Assembly: GCF_015999545.1 (NCBI RefSeq)
Contig: NZ_CP065546.1
Coordinates: forward strand, 3,070,001-3,134,000
DNA from: Lysinibacillus sp. JNUCC-52
GTDB taxonomy: Bacteria; Bacillota; Bacilli; Bacillales_A; Planococcaceae
Length of the DNA stretch: 64,000 nt
Reading direction: 5' to 3'
Part shown: piece after piece, positions 7,973-15,175 of the stretch
How positions within the stretch are numbered: the stretch's first letter is position 1
How the letters are laid out: each line of letters starts with the position of its first letter
Notes under the pieces: model-generated
Told to the model about the DNA's origin: nothing
The model's database searches: none
The model's input: only the letters and a program-made list of their open reading frames with translations
Position numbers and translations under genes: made by a program

Positions 7973-8548
7973 ATGAATACTCAAAAAGATTCTATAGAAG
8001 GAAAAATAAAGGATCTTAAAGCGCAAACGTCTTTTTATATCCATGAAATAAAAAAGCTAGTGGAAGAACAGGGCTTTTATAAAAATGTAAGTGTCATTAG
8101 TTATTTCACAACTTCACTTAATATTTCTTATGATGCAGAACAGGAAAGTTTATGTCTTGGTTCATATCATATTCGCAATATAGGTAATCAACCATTAACA
8201 AATCCTTATTTGTGCATCAAACTACCTGAAGATTCTCCGTTTTCCTTCTCGGGAAGGTATGTATATGAGCATTTTAATCAAAATTTAAAAACAACGGGTA
8301 GTTGGGAACGAATAAATGATACTTCTAATAATGCAGAATTTTGGCTTAAACCAATAGGTAAAACAACAATCGAGCCAAATGAGACGATTTCTTTTACTAA
8401 TTTCCAAATAAAATGGTCCCATAATTTATCCTATGCGGGTACAATAACAGGCTTTACATATTGTGATGAGCTGCAAGACGGTGTCTTAGTGCTAAATCCT
8501 ATTAATCTTAATGGAATTAATGTTGGACAGGAGGGAAGTGATGAGTGA
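7973..8548 (+). CDS. Conserved hypothetical protein, first gene of a three-gene spore-surface-linked operon
   Basis: A 191-residue soluble protein. Residues 1-40 look helical (KIKDLKAQTSFYIHEIKKL); residues 45-185 appear to be a beta-sandwich resembling a DUF11/CARDB-like or appendage domain: LCLGSYHIRNIGNQPLTNPY, then IEPNETISFTNFQIKW, a pattern common in surface beta domains. I do not recognise the family. CAAGGGGG precedes ATG 7973. The next gene starts inside its last codons, so translation is coupled. Placement next to exosporium genes suggests a sporulation role, but no motif proves it. Confidence 0.75.
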   Translation: MNTQKDSIEGKIKDLKAQTSFYIHEIKKLVEEQGFYKNVSVISYFTTSLNISYDAEQESLCLGSYHIRNIGNQPLTNPYLCIKLPEDSPFSFSGRYVYEHFNQNLKTTGSWERINDTSNNAEFWLKPIGKTTIEPNETISFTNFQIKWSHNLSYAGTITGFTYCDELQDGVLVLNPINLNGINVGQEGSDE

Positions 8549-8840
8549 GTTAGAAGGACAAAACGTAGAAGCAAGTTTCGACCAAATTGTACGTCATTTT
8601 ATGAGTGATCAGCTTAATAATGTCTCGGACTTACGAAAGGAGGGGGATAATAGTTTTGCATTTCTTGAAAAAAGCACGTTGCAATTACTGCTTTCCCATT
8701 TATTATCAGGAGATAGAGCACCTGTAGAAAATTTAACGGGGCAGTTCGAATTGCGTGTTATAAACGAACTCGATGATTTGATAGCTAATAATAAAGTGCA
8801 ATTTGAGGAAATAATGGATTATTTGAAAAAGCTATCGTGA
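8541..8840 (+). CDS. Small hypothetical protein, second gene of the operon
   Basis: A 99-residue, mainly helical acidic protein without recognised domain. It starts at ATG 8541 within an 8-base overlap with the preceding gene; AGGAGGG at 8530-8536 serves as ribosome site. A start further upstream at 8511 would lie deep inside the preceding gene and has no such site. Its stop is 14 bases before the next start. Coupled translation on both sides suggests a stoichiometric partner of its neighbours. Confidence 0.72.
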   Translation: MSELEGQNVEASFDQIVRHFMSDQLNNVSDLRKEGDNSFAFLEKSTLQLLLSHLLSGDRAPVENLTGQFELRVINELDDLIANNKVQFEEIMDYLKKLS

Positions 8841-8854
8841 TAGGAGGTACTAAC

Positions 8855-9661
8855 GTGGATAATCAAAGCGTTAAAAATAACGATCCTATACAGCTCCAGC
8901 AAATGATTATTTTTTTAAGAGCGGAACTTGCGAAATATAAAAATGAAATAAATAGACTTAGAGATAGCGATTATTATTCACTCGTACTTAGACTAGAGCG
9001 GGAAAATGTTCATTTAACGAAACGTAATAAAGAGCTTTCAATGGATCGAATGAAATTAAAAAGAACGAATGAGAAGGAAGCCAAGGCTTATTATGAGGAT
9101 ATACAGAGAAGGGAAACTCAACGGAAAAAGCACATTTCCTCCATAGATACATTATTAAGAGAGATAGAACATTTGCGTTCTGAAAATAAAGAATTACGGC
9201 AAATAACAAAGACTACCGAGGATGAGTTGCTTTCTATTAAAGGTGAATATGTATTAGAAGAAAAGAAGGCAATGGAAAGTTTCGAAATACAGTTAAGTAC
9301 ATTTACAAAAGCAGCGCATGAAAAAATGAATACTATAATCGAAGCTATACAGAGACAGGACGAAAATAATGTAAATGATTATTTAGTTAAAGCATTAGCA
9401 GAAAAAGACAATGAAATTACTAGATTAACCATGGAATTAGTGGATATTAAAAACAAAAATAAAAGTGCTGAAGCATTAGATGGTGACAATACGAAAGTGA
9501 ACGCTAAGTTGCTTCATAATCTAAATGCTAAAATTGAAAAAATAATAGCTCAATCAAATGATTTTGAGGCACAACTAGACAAGAAAGTTCGAATGCTTAA
9601 TGACATAGAGCAACAATTGACCGAGCTTGCAATAGAAATTAATGTGAATGAAACTACGTAA
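8855..9661 (+). CDS. Long coiled-coil protein, third gene of the operon
   Basis: A 268-residue protein predicted to be coiled coil almost end to end: QLQQMIIFLRAELAKYKNEI, then LRLERENVHLTKRNKELS and a C-terminal LHNLNAKIEKII segment. There is no signal peptide, membrane span or enzyme motif. The start is GTG 8855, with AGGAGGT at 8842-8848; an earlier GTG at 8837 overlaps the upstream stop. Together with the other coiled-coil protein at 5.7-7.0 kb it could form a scaffold on the spore surface or in the mother cell. This is inference from composition and neighbourhood. Confidence 0.78.
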   Translation: MDNQSVKNNDPIQLQQMIIFLRAELAKYKNEINRLRDSDYYSLVLRLERENVHLTKRNKELSMDRMKLKRTNEKEAKAYYEDIQRRETQRKKHISSIDTLLREIEHLRSENKELRQITKTTEDELLSIKGEYVLEEKKAMESFEIQLSTFTKAAHEKMNTIIEAIQRQDENNVNDYLVKALAEKDNEITRLTMELVDIKNKNKSAEALDGDNTKVNAKLLHNLNAKIEKIIAQSNDFEAQLDKKVRMLNDIEQQLTELAIEINVNETT

Positions 9662-9704
9662 AAAGCAGGTTGTAAAAAATAAATAAAGTCAAGCTGGAGT
9701 TTGT

Positions 9705-9850
9705 AGCGGTAGAAAACACTCCTGCTCAGAACGCACACAACGTAAGACGCAGCAGATCGCACGCAAGCGAGGATTGCGGCTTACGTTGTGCTGAGCGGAA
9801 AGCGACCGCAATAGTGGACAATAACGGTCGCAGCAAGTGTTTTGTCTTAG
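9705..9850. repeat. Palindromic intergenic repeat element, copy 1
   Basis: CACAACGTAAG (9736-9746) pairs with CTTACGTTGTG (9780-9790), extended outward by CTCAG/CTGAG. The right side carries GAGCGGAAAGCGACCG, shared with the copies near 20.3, 37.5, 57.8 and 63.8 kb. It sits between the coiled-coil gene and rpmG. Confidence 0.85.
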
Positions 9851-9881
9851 TCCCAGCCGCAAGCTATTTTTATTAACTTTT

Positions 9882-10031
9882 TTATTTTGTTTCTCGGTGT
9901 AATGTAACACGCTTCAAACGTGGGGAATATTTTTTTAGCTCCAGTCTTTCGGGGCTATTTCGTTTGTTTTTTGTTGTGATGTAGTTTTTATCGCCTGTTT
10001 CTGTACAAGCTAATGTAATTTGCACACGCAT
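9882..10031 (-). CDS. rpmG: 50S ribosomal protein L33, cysteine-poor (zinc-independent) type
   Basis: A 49-residue protein of exact L33 length: [20 protein letters not shown] at the start and [15 protein letters not shown] at the end. Only one Cys (residue 9) is present, so both CxxC zinc-binding pairs of the C+ form are missing. AAGGAGTT precedes the ATG. A Zur-type palindrome lies 18 bases upstream of the start, and the divergent gene is a zinc-metallochaperone-type GTPase. In B. subtilis, Zur-controlled zinc-free ribosomal proteins replace zinc-bearing ones so that zinc can be recovered; this gene fits that role. Confidence 0.93.
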   Translation of the reverse strand: MRVQITLACTETGDKNYITTKNKRNSPERLELKKYSPRLKRVTLHRETK

Positions 10032-10048
10032 AGTTTCAACTCCTTTTT

Positions 10049-10069
10049 AAATAGTAATCATTACGATTT
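10049..10069 (-). promoter_or_regulatory. Zur box upstream of rpmG
   Basis: Read on the minus strand the site is AAATCGTAATGATTACTATT plus T, with the palindromic core GTAATNATTAC (10054-10064), matching the Bacillus Zur consensus TCGTAATNATTACGA with one mismatched end. It lies just before the rpmG ribosome site. Confidence 0.82.
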
Positions 10070-10125
10070 ATACAATATTATTTTTTTATACTATTGTCAA
10101 TGTGCAGTTCACAAAAAGTTAAACA

Positions 10126-10155
10126 TTGCATTTTCAGCTTCTCTATGGTTAAAAT
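10126..10155 (+). promoter_or_regulatory. Sigma-A promoter of the YciC/ZagA-like gene
   Basis: TTGCAT (10126-10131) and TAAAAT (10150-10155) are separated by 18 bases; the Zur box lies directly downstream where it would block initiation. Confidence 0.65.
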
Positions 10156-10164
10156 ACAAAATGT

Positions 10165-10185
10165 AAATAGTAATGATTACGATTT
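10165..10185 (+). promoter_or_regulatory. Zur box upstream of the YciC/ZagA-like gene
   Basis: AAATAGTAATGATTACGATT plus T contains the core GTAATGATTAC. It is the mirror image of the site before rpmG and sits 15 bases before the GTPase start. Confidence 0.85.
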
Positions 10186-10199
10186 AAGGAGATTGGAAA

Positions 10200-11393
10200 A
10201 TGACAAAGAAAATTCCAGTGACAGTTTTAAGTGGTTATTTAGGTTCAGGTAAAACAACGATGATGAATCATGTTCTTCAAAATGAGAAAAATATGCGTGT
10301 GGCAGTTATTGTCAATGATATGAGTGAAATTAATATTGATGCAGAACTGATTGCAAGTGGTAGTGGTATTTCTCGAACAGAGGAAAAGTTTGTAGAGCTC
10401 TCCAATGGCTGTATATGTTGCACGCTACGTGAGGATTTATTGCAAGAGGTTGAACGCCTAGCGATGCTTGGAAATATTGATTATATATTAATTGAGTCGA
10501 CGGGAATTAGTGAACCGATACCAGTTGCACAAACGTTTAGTTATTTGGATGAGGAGCTTGGAATAGATTTAACACAGTTTTGTCAGCTCGATACGATGGT
10601 GACTGTAGTGGATGCACACCGTTTTTGGCATGATTTTCAATCAGGTGAAAGCTTGCTAGAACGCAAGGAAGCAGTTGGTCATTTAGATGAGCGAGATGTG
10701 GCAGACCTTCTGATTGACCAGATTGAATTTTGTGATGTGCTAGTATTGAACAAGTGTGACCTCGTAACGGAAGAAGAACTTGAACGGTTAGAGCGTATTT
10801 TGCGTGCATTACAACCTGAGGCAAAGCTAATTCGTACAATAAATGGTGTAATTGAGCCAAGTGCAATTTTAAGTACAGGGAGTTTTGATTTTGAGCGAGT
10901 ATCGGAATCTGCTGGCTGGTTAAAAGAATTAGAACTCGGTCATGAAAATCATACGCCCGAGACAGAGGAATATGGCATTACTTCATTCACTTATAAGCGC
11001 AAAATACCTTTCCATCCAATGCGTTTTGTGGAGTGGTGTGATAATATGCCAGAATCCATTGTTCGTGCGAAGGGTATTATTTGGAGCGCAAAACATCAGG
11101 AAGTGGCATTACTACTGTCACAGGCAGGTTCATCTGCGAAAATTGAGCCCGTTTCATATTGGGTAGCGGCATTACCAGCAACACAGCAACAGGATGTATT
11201 TTTACAAGACCCCGAGGTTTTGGAGGATTGGGATGAGGAATTTGGTGACCGTATGACACAACTAGTCATTATAGGTATCGATCTGGACAAAAGTGCAATT
11301 ATTAAGGAGTTAGATGCATGTCTGTTGACAGCGAATGAGTTTGCGGAGCCATGGGAGCATCTAGAGGATCCTTTTAATTGGGAGTGGAGTTAA
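10200..11393 (+). CDS. yciC: CobW/COG0523 GTPase, YciC/ZagA-type zinc metallochaperone
   Basis: A 397-residue G3E GTPase. Walker A is GYLGSGKTT near residues 12-20, the metal-binding CxCC motif is in NGCICCTLRED near residues 70-80, and the NKCDL base-recognition motif is near residue 185. The C-terminal CobW_C domain runs from about residue 260 to the end. In B. subtilis the Zur-controlled member delivers zinc to target enzymes under starvation. Here a Zur box lies between the promoter and start, and the divergent gene is a zinc-free L33. AAGGAGATT precedes ATG 10200. Gene length and motifs are intact. Confidence 0.92.
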   Translation: MTKKIPVTVLSGYLGSGKTTMMNHVLQNEKNMRVAVIVNDMSEINIDAELIASGSGISRTEEKFVELSNGCICCTLREDLLQEVERLAMLGNIDYILIESTGISEPIPVAQTFSYLDEELGIDLTQFCQLDTMVTVVDAHRFWHDFQSGESLLERKEAVGHLDERDVADLLIDQIEFCDVLVLNKCDLVTEEELERLERILRALQPEAKLIRTINGVIEPSAILSTGSFDFERVSESAGWLKELELGHENHTPETEEYGITSFTYKRKIPFHPMRFVEWCDNMPESIVRAKGIIWSAKHQEVALLLSQAGSSAKIEPVSYWVAALPATQQQDVFLQDPEVLEDWDEEFGDRMTQLVIIGIDLDKSAIIKELDACLLTANEFAEPWEHLEDPFNWEWS

Positions 11394-11558
11394 AGAAATA
11401 GGGGTGGCCGAATTCAGAAGTAGCATGAGTATTAAATTACGCTTACGGAATGCCAGCAACCCGAATTGAAAATCAACTTGCATATAACCATTAAAGAGAA
11501 GACTCAACACTTGCCTTGGACTCACGAATGGAAAGTAGAATACTTTAGGAGACAAGCT

Positions 11559-11594
11559 GAATCTACCACATTATTTTTGTGGTAGATTCTTTTT
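11559..11594 (+). terminator. Terminator of the YciC/ZagA-like gene
   Basis: A 12-bp stem (GAATCTACCACA / TGTGGTAGATTC) is followed by five T on the plus strand. The hairpin overlaps the last codons of the convergent bpsB gene, whose stop is at 11571. Confidence 0.85.
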
Positions 11595-12113
11595 AAATAC
11601 ATGATTATAATTTGTCGCATCACGTAACGCTTTTTCCTCAACAGGAATTCGTACCGACAGCATCGTAATGTTCAACAGCGTAAAGCAAAATGCTGTGAAA
11701 TATGCTTGAAACATAAGTGGTAAAAGAAGGATTTCCAAGCTAACAACGGCATAATTTGGGTGGCGCATAAATGTGTAGGGCCCTTTGCATACAACTTCTG
11801 CGCCAGGCAAAATCAGTATTTTCGTATTCCAATATGGTCCTAGTGAACGGATACACCAAATACGCAAAGCTTGCACCAGAAGAAATAATAAGAAAAATAA
11901 CGGGAATAAGGACGATGGACCGTTTTTATTTGAAACTACCTCAACAATAAAAAATAGAAAAAAGCTAACATGCATAGCAACCATGTATGAATAATGGGAG
12001 GCACCAACCTCATAGGCTCCTTTGGCAAGCATCCATTTTTCATGACGTTTTGCTATTAAAACTTCAGCTAATCTTTGTAGAATAACAAGAATTAAAATAA
12101 TGTAAAAAAGCAT
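11571..12113 (-). CDS. bpsB: Isoprenylcysteine-carboxyl-methyltransferase-family protein, BpsB-like alkylpyrone O-methyltransferase
   Basis: A 180-residue integral membrane methyltransferase with about four or five hydrophobic segments. The ICMT signature GPYTFMRHPNY is near residue 120, followed by the conserved late EEKALRD. In B. subtilis the homologue YpbQ/BpsB methylates alkylpyrones made by the type III polyketide synthase BpsA. Here the start ATG 12113 lies one base beyond the bpsA stop, and GGAGGGAG from the end of bpsA serves as its ribosome site, so the pair is coupled. Upstream in-frame starts overlap bpsA and are unlikely. Confidence 0.85.
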   Translation of the reverse strand: MLFYIILILVILQRLAEVLIAKRHEKWMLAKGAYEVGASHYSYMVAMHVSFFLFFIVEVVSNKNGPSSLFPLFFLLFLLVQALRIWCIRSLGPYWNTKILILPGAEVVCKGPYTFMRHPNYAVVSLEILLLPLMFQAYFTAFCFTLLNITMLSVRIPVEEKALRDATNYNHVFKKNLPQK

Positions 12114-12114
12114 A

Positions 12115-13197
12115 CTACTCCCTCCATTTAAGTAATACAGCTTCTGCACAGAAGCCTGGACCGAGGGCGATAAGCAACCCAATATCATCGGTTTGGCCTT
12201 TGTTTAACATAAATTGCTCTAAAACATACAACACAGTAGGAGAAGACATATTACCATGTTGACGTAATATTTCCCGAGAAATGTCGGTTTTTTGTTCAGA
12301 AAGAAATAGTGTGTCCTCATAAGCTTTTAATACTTTTTTTCCGCCAGGATGTGCAATAAAGTGGTCGAGCTGTTCACTGTATAGATGTTGTTCAAGTAAA
12401 AACTGTTCAATGAAAGGACCGAGCCAAGTCGTAATAATGGCTGGAATACTTTTTTGGAAAACGACATGAAGGCCGTTGTTTTTTATATTCCAGCCCATTA
12501 CATTTTCTGAATCAGGCATCCACTTGGAGCCTGTTGTAACTATCGAAGGAATGGCTTTTTTCGTTGGTATTGCTACTTCGTCTCCACATACGAGTATGCA
12601 GGCTGCACCATCAGCGAAAAGGGAAGCGCCGATTAAATTACTTTTTGAAAAATCGTTTTGCTGAAAGGTTAGGCTACAAAGTTCGACACAGACAACAAGT
12701 ACTTTTGCTTGAGGATGCGCTTTGCAATAATCATTAGCACGACTGACACCAGCAGCTCCGCCCGCACAGCCTAACCCCCATAAAGGTATGCGCTGTAACC
12801 TATCTGAGAATGGTAGCTGATTCATAACACGTGCATCTATACTTGGTGTAGATATACCTGTGCTACTTACAAAAATAATGGCATCAATATCTTCAGGAGA
12901 AATAGGTGACTTTAAAAAAGATTCATTTTGTAAGCAGGCTTGAATGACTTCAACGCTATATTGCGTTGCTAACTCTATATAAAGATTGTTACGCTCTTCG
13001 AAAGTATGCTCGCTGCGATGCCACTCAGCGGGTACACAAAAATGACGAGTCTCGATGCCACCATTATCAAATACTTTTAAATAACGCTCTAGCTTCGGGA
13101 TCTTTTCGTAAAATAGCTCCTTCGTTAAGGCCTCTGCGTTTGCCTGTTGCAATGTGTAAGGTGGTTGATATGTACTGATAGAAATAATTTTTGACAA
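12115..13197 (-). CDS. bpsA: Type III polyketide synthase (chalcone/stilbene synthase family), BpsA-like
   Basis: A 360-residue synthase, close to the 365 of B. subtilis BpsA. The active-site cysteine is in LGLGCAGGAAGVSRA, the catalytic His in FIAHPGGKKV and the Asn in RQHGNMSSPTV; the C-terminal ALGPGFCAE loop is also present. It condenses long-chain acyl-CoA with malonyl-CoA to give alkylpyrones or alkylresorcinols, which the following BpsB-like enzyme methylates. I place the start at TTG 13197 because GGAGGAG lies eight bases before it; the ATG at 13233 has no ribosome site. Confidence 0.9.
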   Translation of the reverse strand: MSKIISISTYQPPYTLQQANAEALTKELFYEKIPKLERYLKVFDNGGIETRHFCVPAEWHRSEHTFEERNNLYIELATQYSVEVIQACLQNESFLKSPISPEDIDAIIFVSSTGISTPSIDARVMNQLPFSDRLQRIPLWGLGCAGGAAGVSRANDYCKAHPQAKVLVVCVELCSLTFQQNDFSKSNLIGASLFADGAACILVCGDEVAIPTKKAIPSIVTTGSKWMPDSENVMGWNIKNNGLHVVFQKSIPAIITTWLGPFIEQFLLEQHLYSEQLDHFIAHPGGKKVLKAYEDTLFLSEQKTDISREILRQHGNMSSPTVLYVLEQFMLNKGQTDDIGLLIALGPGFCAEAVLLKWRE

Positions 13198-13275
13198 GTC
13201 AACAGCTCCTCCGTAAATAGTGGTCTTGTACATTGTATGCTGATAGGGAGGGCATACATGCTTCGATAAATATAA

Positions 13276-13304
13276 TTGACAATTTTGAAAAATTTAGATA
13301 TATT
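13276..13304 (+). promoter_or_regulatory. Sigma-A promoter of the rsgA leader
   Basis: TTGACA (13276-13281), a 17-base spacer and TATATT (13299-13304) form a near-consensus promoter. Transcription would start near 13311, giving a leader of about 265 bases. Confidence 0.8.
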
Positions 13305-13337
13305 GGTAACATCTAAATCGGAAGTAGGTGATGTGAC

Positions 13338-13412
13338 ATGATGAATAGAGCCGTTTTTAACGAACTGCAATTCGGTTTGTTCAATTTCACACGCCTAAAC
13401 TATGCAATTTGA
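13338..13412 (+). CDS. Putative leader peptide of the rsgA-type gene (24 codons)
   Basis: The ORF starts with two adjacent ATG codons (13338, 13341) about eight bases after a weak AGGTG and encodes a 24-residue peptide beginning MMNRAVFNELQ and ending NYAI. Codons 9 to 13 overlap the 5' arm of the antiterminator helix, so ribosome position on this ORF could decide which fold forms, as in bmrB or vmlR-type attenuators. Translation is not proven; the ribosome site is modest and the coding potential could be accidental. Confidence 0.4.
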   Translation: MMNRAVFNELQFGLFNFTRLNYAI

Positions 13413-13480
13413 CCTTGTCTGTAGCGTTAACTACTATTTGACAAAGGGTTATTTGTGTATTCCCTTAAACGTGCCTGTGA

Positions 13481-13520
13481 AACCTTGGAACTGCCGAATT
13501 GCAGTTGCAAGGTTTTTTTA
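13481..13520 (+). terminator. Conditional terminator in the rsgA leader
   Basis: AACCTTGGAACTGC and GCAGTTGCAAGGTT form 13 base pairs with one G-G mismatch and a CGAATT loop, followed by TTTTTA. It lies 58 bases before the start codon and competes with the 13363-13375 pairing. Confidence 0.88.
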
Positions 13521-13577
13521 TGCTTATTGCGCAAAAAAAGCGTAATTGATGATAGACACATTTAGGAGGAATAACAA

Positions 13578-14648
13578 TTGAATTTAACAACATTAGGGTT
13601 TTCAACATATTTTGAAGAGCAACTAACTGCGTTTAAAAAGGAATCAAAGTTAGCAAATTGTGTACCTGCGCGAGTTACATTGGAGCATAAGCATTCATAC
13701 CGTGTGCTTGCTGAAGAAGGAGAGTGGCTAGCTACAGTCGCTGGACATTTTGCGTATACATCGCAAGCAAGAGAAGACTATCCAGCAGTTGGAGATTGGG
13801 TATTAGTCGAGAAGATGGCTGGAGAAGAAAAAGCCATTATTCATAAATTATTTAACCGAAAGTCTGTTTTTTCTCGTAAAGTTGCAGGGCAGGAAATAAA
13901 GGAACAAATTGTAGCATCGAATGTCGATATTGTGCTACTTGTAATGAGCTTAAATGCAGATTTTAATATTCGTCGTTTAGAGCGCTATTTAGTAGCAGCA
14001 TGGGATTCTGGCGCAAAGCCAGTCATTGTACTGACAAAGGCTGATTTATGTGAAGATATTACGAGCATGGTACGGGAGGTTGAGCTTGTCGCTTTTGGTG
14101 TGGATATTTTTGTAACTAGTGCACGATCAGGTGAAGGCATAGAAGCTATTCAGACCCTCTTTATAGAAGGAGTGACAGGTGCACTGCTCGGTTCGTCTGG
14201 TGCGGGGAAATCCACTTTAATGAATGCATTAAGTGGAGAAGAGCTGATGAAAGTTTCTGGGATTCGTGAGGATGATGCGAAAGGGCGCCATACAACAACA
14301 CATCGAGAATTAATTGTGTTGCCAAGTGGGGGTTGCTTAATTGATACTCCAGGAATGCGTGAGTTGCAATTATGGGATCAAAGTGAAAGTCTATCCTCAA
14401 GTTTTCGCGATATTGAAGAATTCGCAGCCGCATGTCGCTATAGAGATTGTACACATCATATGGAGCCGCACTGTGCTGTGCAACAAGCTATTAGTGATGG
14501 AGCACTCGAACAATCACGTTTGCAAAGCTATTTTAAGTTGCAAAAAGAGCTTGCTTTTATTGAACGAAAAACGAATATACAAGCAAAGCTAAATGAGCAA
14601 CGTAAATGGAAGCAAATTGCGAAAGGCATGAAGAAGGGGAAAAAATAG
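13578..14648 (+). CDS. rsgA: RsgA/YjeQ-type ribosome small-subunit-dependent GTPase
   Basis: A 356-residue circularly permuted GTPase. An OB-fold occupies about residues 30-90. Motif order is G4 LTKAD at 152-156, G1 GSSGAGKST at 205-213 and G3 DTPG at 256-259, followed by a zinc knuckle with Cys286, Cys291, a His and Cys299 and a basic C-terminal tail. RsgA proteins test or mature the 30S subunit. The protein is longer than the YloQ-type RsgA (about 298 residues) that normally lies beside prkC, so it is probably a second paralogue. It starts at TTG 13578 behind AGGAGG. Its attenuator leader implies conditional expression. Confidence 0.85.
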   Translation: MNLTTLGFSTYFEEQLTAFKKESKLANCVPARVTLEHKHSYRVLAEEGEWLATVAGHFAYTSQAREDYPAVGDWVLVEKMAGEEKAIIHKLFNRKSVFSRKVAGQEIKEQIVASNVDIVLLVMSLNADFNIRRLERYLVAAWDSGAKPVIVLTKADLCEDITSMVREVELVAFGVDIFVTSARSGEGIEAIQTLFIEGVTGALLGSSGAGKSTLMNALSGEELMKVSGIREDDAKGRHTTTHRELIVLPSGGCLIDTPGMRELQLWDQSESLSSSFRDIEEFAAACRYRDCTHHMEPHCAVQQAISDGALEQSRLQSYFKLQKELAFIERKTNIQAKLNEQRKWKQIAKGMKKGKK

Positions 14649-14665
14649 TTAAAAAGCTTTTAGAG

Positions 14666-14694
14666 GCAACTTCGCTATTGTGTTGCGAAGTTGC
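14666..14694 (+). other. Stem-loop after rsgA
   Basis: GCAACTTCGC pairs with GCGAAGTTGC. There is no T-run after it, so it may be an RNA-stabilising or partial terminator hairpin. Confidence 0.4.
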
Positions 14695-14732
14695 TATCTA
14701 ATAAGTGAGTTAATCATTTAAGGAGTTGTCCT

Positions 14733-15158
14733 ATGGCGATACAAAATATTAACCATTTTTTATTTTCTGTTTCGAATTTAGAGCAATCAATTGCATTTTA
14801 TCAAAATATTTTTGATGCAAAGCTACTAGTGAAAGGGAGAAGCACTGCTTATTTTGATTTAAATGGGCTGTGGCTAGCTTTAAATGAGGAAGCTGATATT
14901 CCACGCAACGACATACAGCACTCCTATACACATATTGCTTTTTCTATCGATGCTGATGATTTTGAAAAAATCTATGACAAGCTTGTGTATTACAATGTCA
15001 ATATTTTAGCGGGCAGACAAAGAGATGTGCGGGATAAACAGTCCATCTATTTTACAGATCCAGATGGCCATAAGTTCGAGTTCCATACAGGTACGTTACA
15101 GGATCGCCTAGAGTATTATAAAAAGGAAAAAACACATATGGAATTTTTCAATGATTAA
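14733..15158 (+). CDS. fosB: Metallothiol transferase FosB (fosfomycin resistance)
   Basis: A 141-residue vicinal-oxygen-chelate enzyme that opens the epoxide of fosfomycin with bacillithiol (or cysteine) in the cytoplasm. The three metal ligands line up with FosB: His8 in INHFLFSV, His67 in YTHIAFSI and Glu116 in [22 protein letters not shown] and the C-terminal [15 protein letters not shown] are typical of Bacillus FosB. AAGGAGTT lies eight bases before ATG 14733. It follows the RsgA-type gene and may be partly cotranscribed with it, since no clear terminator separates them. Confidence 0.95.
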   Translation: MAIQNINHFLFSVSNLEQSIAFYQNIFDAKLLVKGRSTAYFDLNGLWLALNEEADIPRNDIQHSYTHIAFSIDADDFEKIYDKLVYYNVNILAGRQRDVRDKQSIYFTDPDGHKFEFHTGTLQDRLEYYKKEKTHMEFFND

Positions 15159-15175
15159 AAATTGGGAGTGATAGT

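Larger units (their letters stand above)
13311..13577 (+). promoter_or_regulatory. Structured attenuator leader of the rsgA-type gene
   Basis: Two exclusive folds are visible. The terminator pairs 13481-13494 with 13501-13514 and is followed by a T-run. The alternative pairs 13363-13375 (AACTGCAATTCGG) with 13494-13506 over 13 perfect base pairs, which uses the terminator's right arm and loop. Inside the alternative fold further helices are possible: 13385-13391 with 13476-13482, 13415-13419 with 13440-13444, 13421-13424 with 13431-13434, and 13444-13448 with 13462-13466. It matches no riboswitch class I know. A 24-codon ORF overlaps the 5' arm. Confidence 0.75.

Noticed and set aside
11427..11471. 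Mini-ORF MSIKLRLRNASNPN after the YciC/ZagA-like gene
   Set aside because: Too short, no conserved context, and located between the gene and its terminator.
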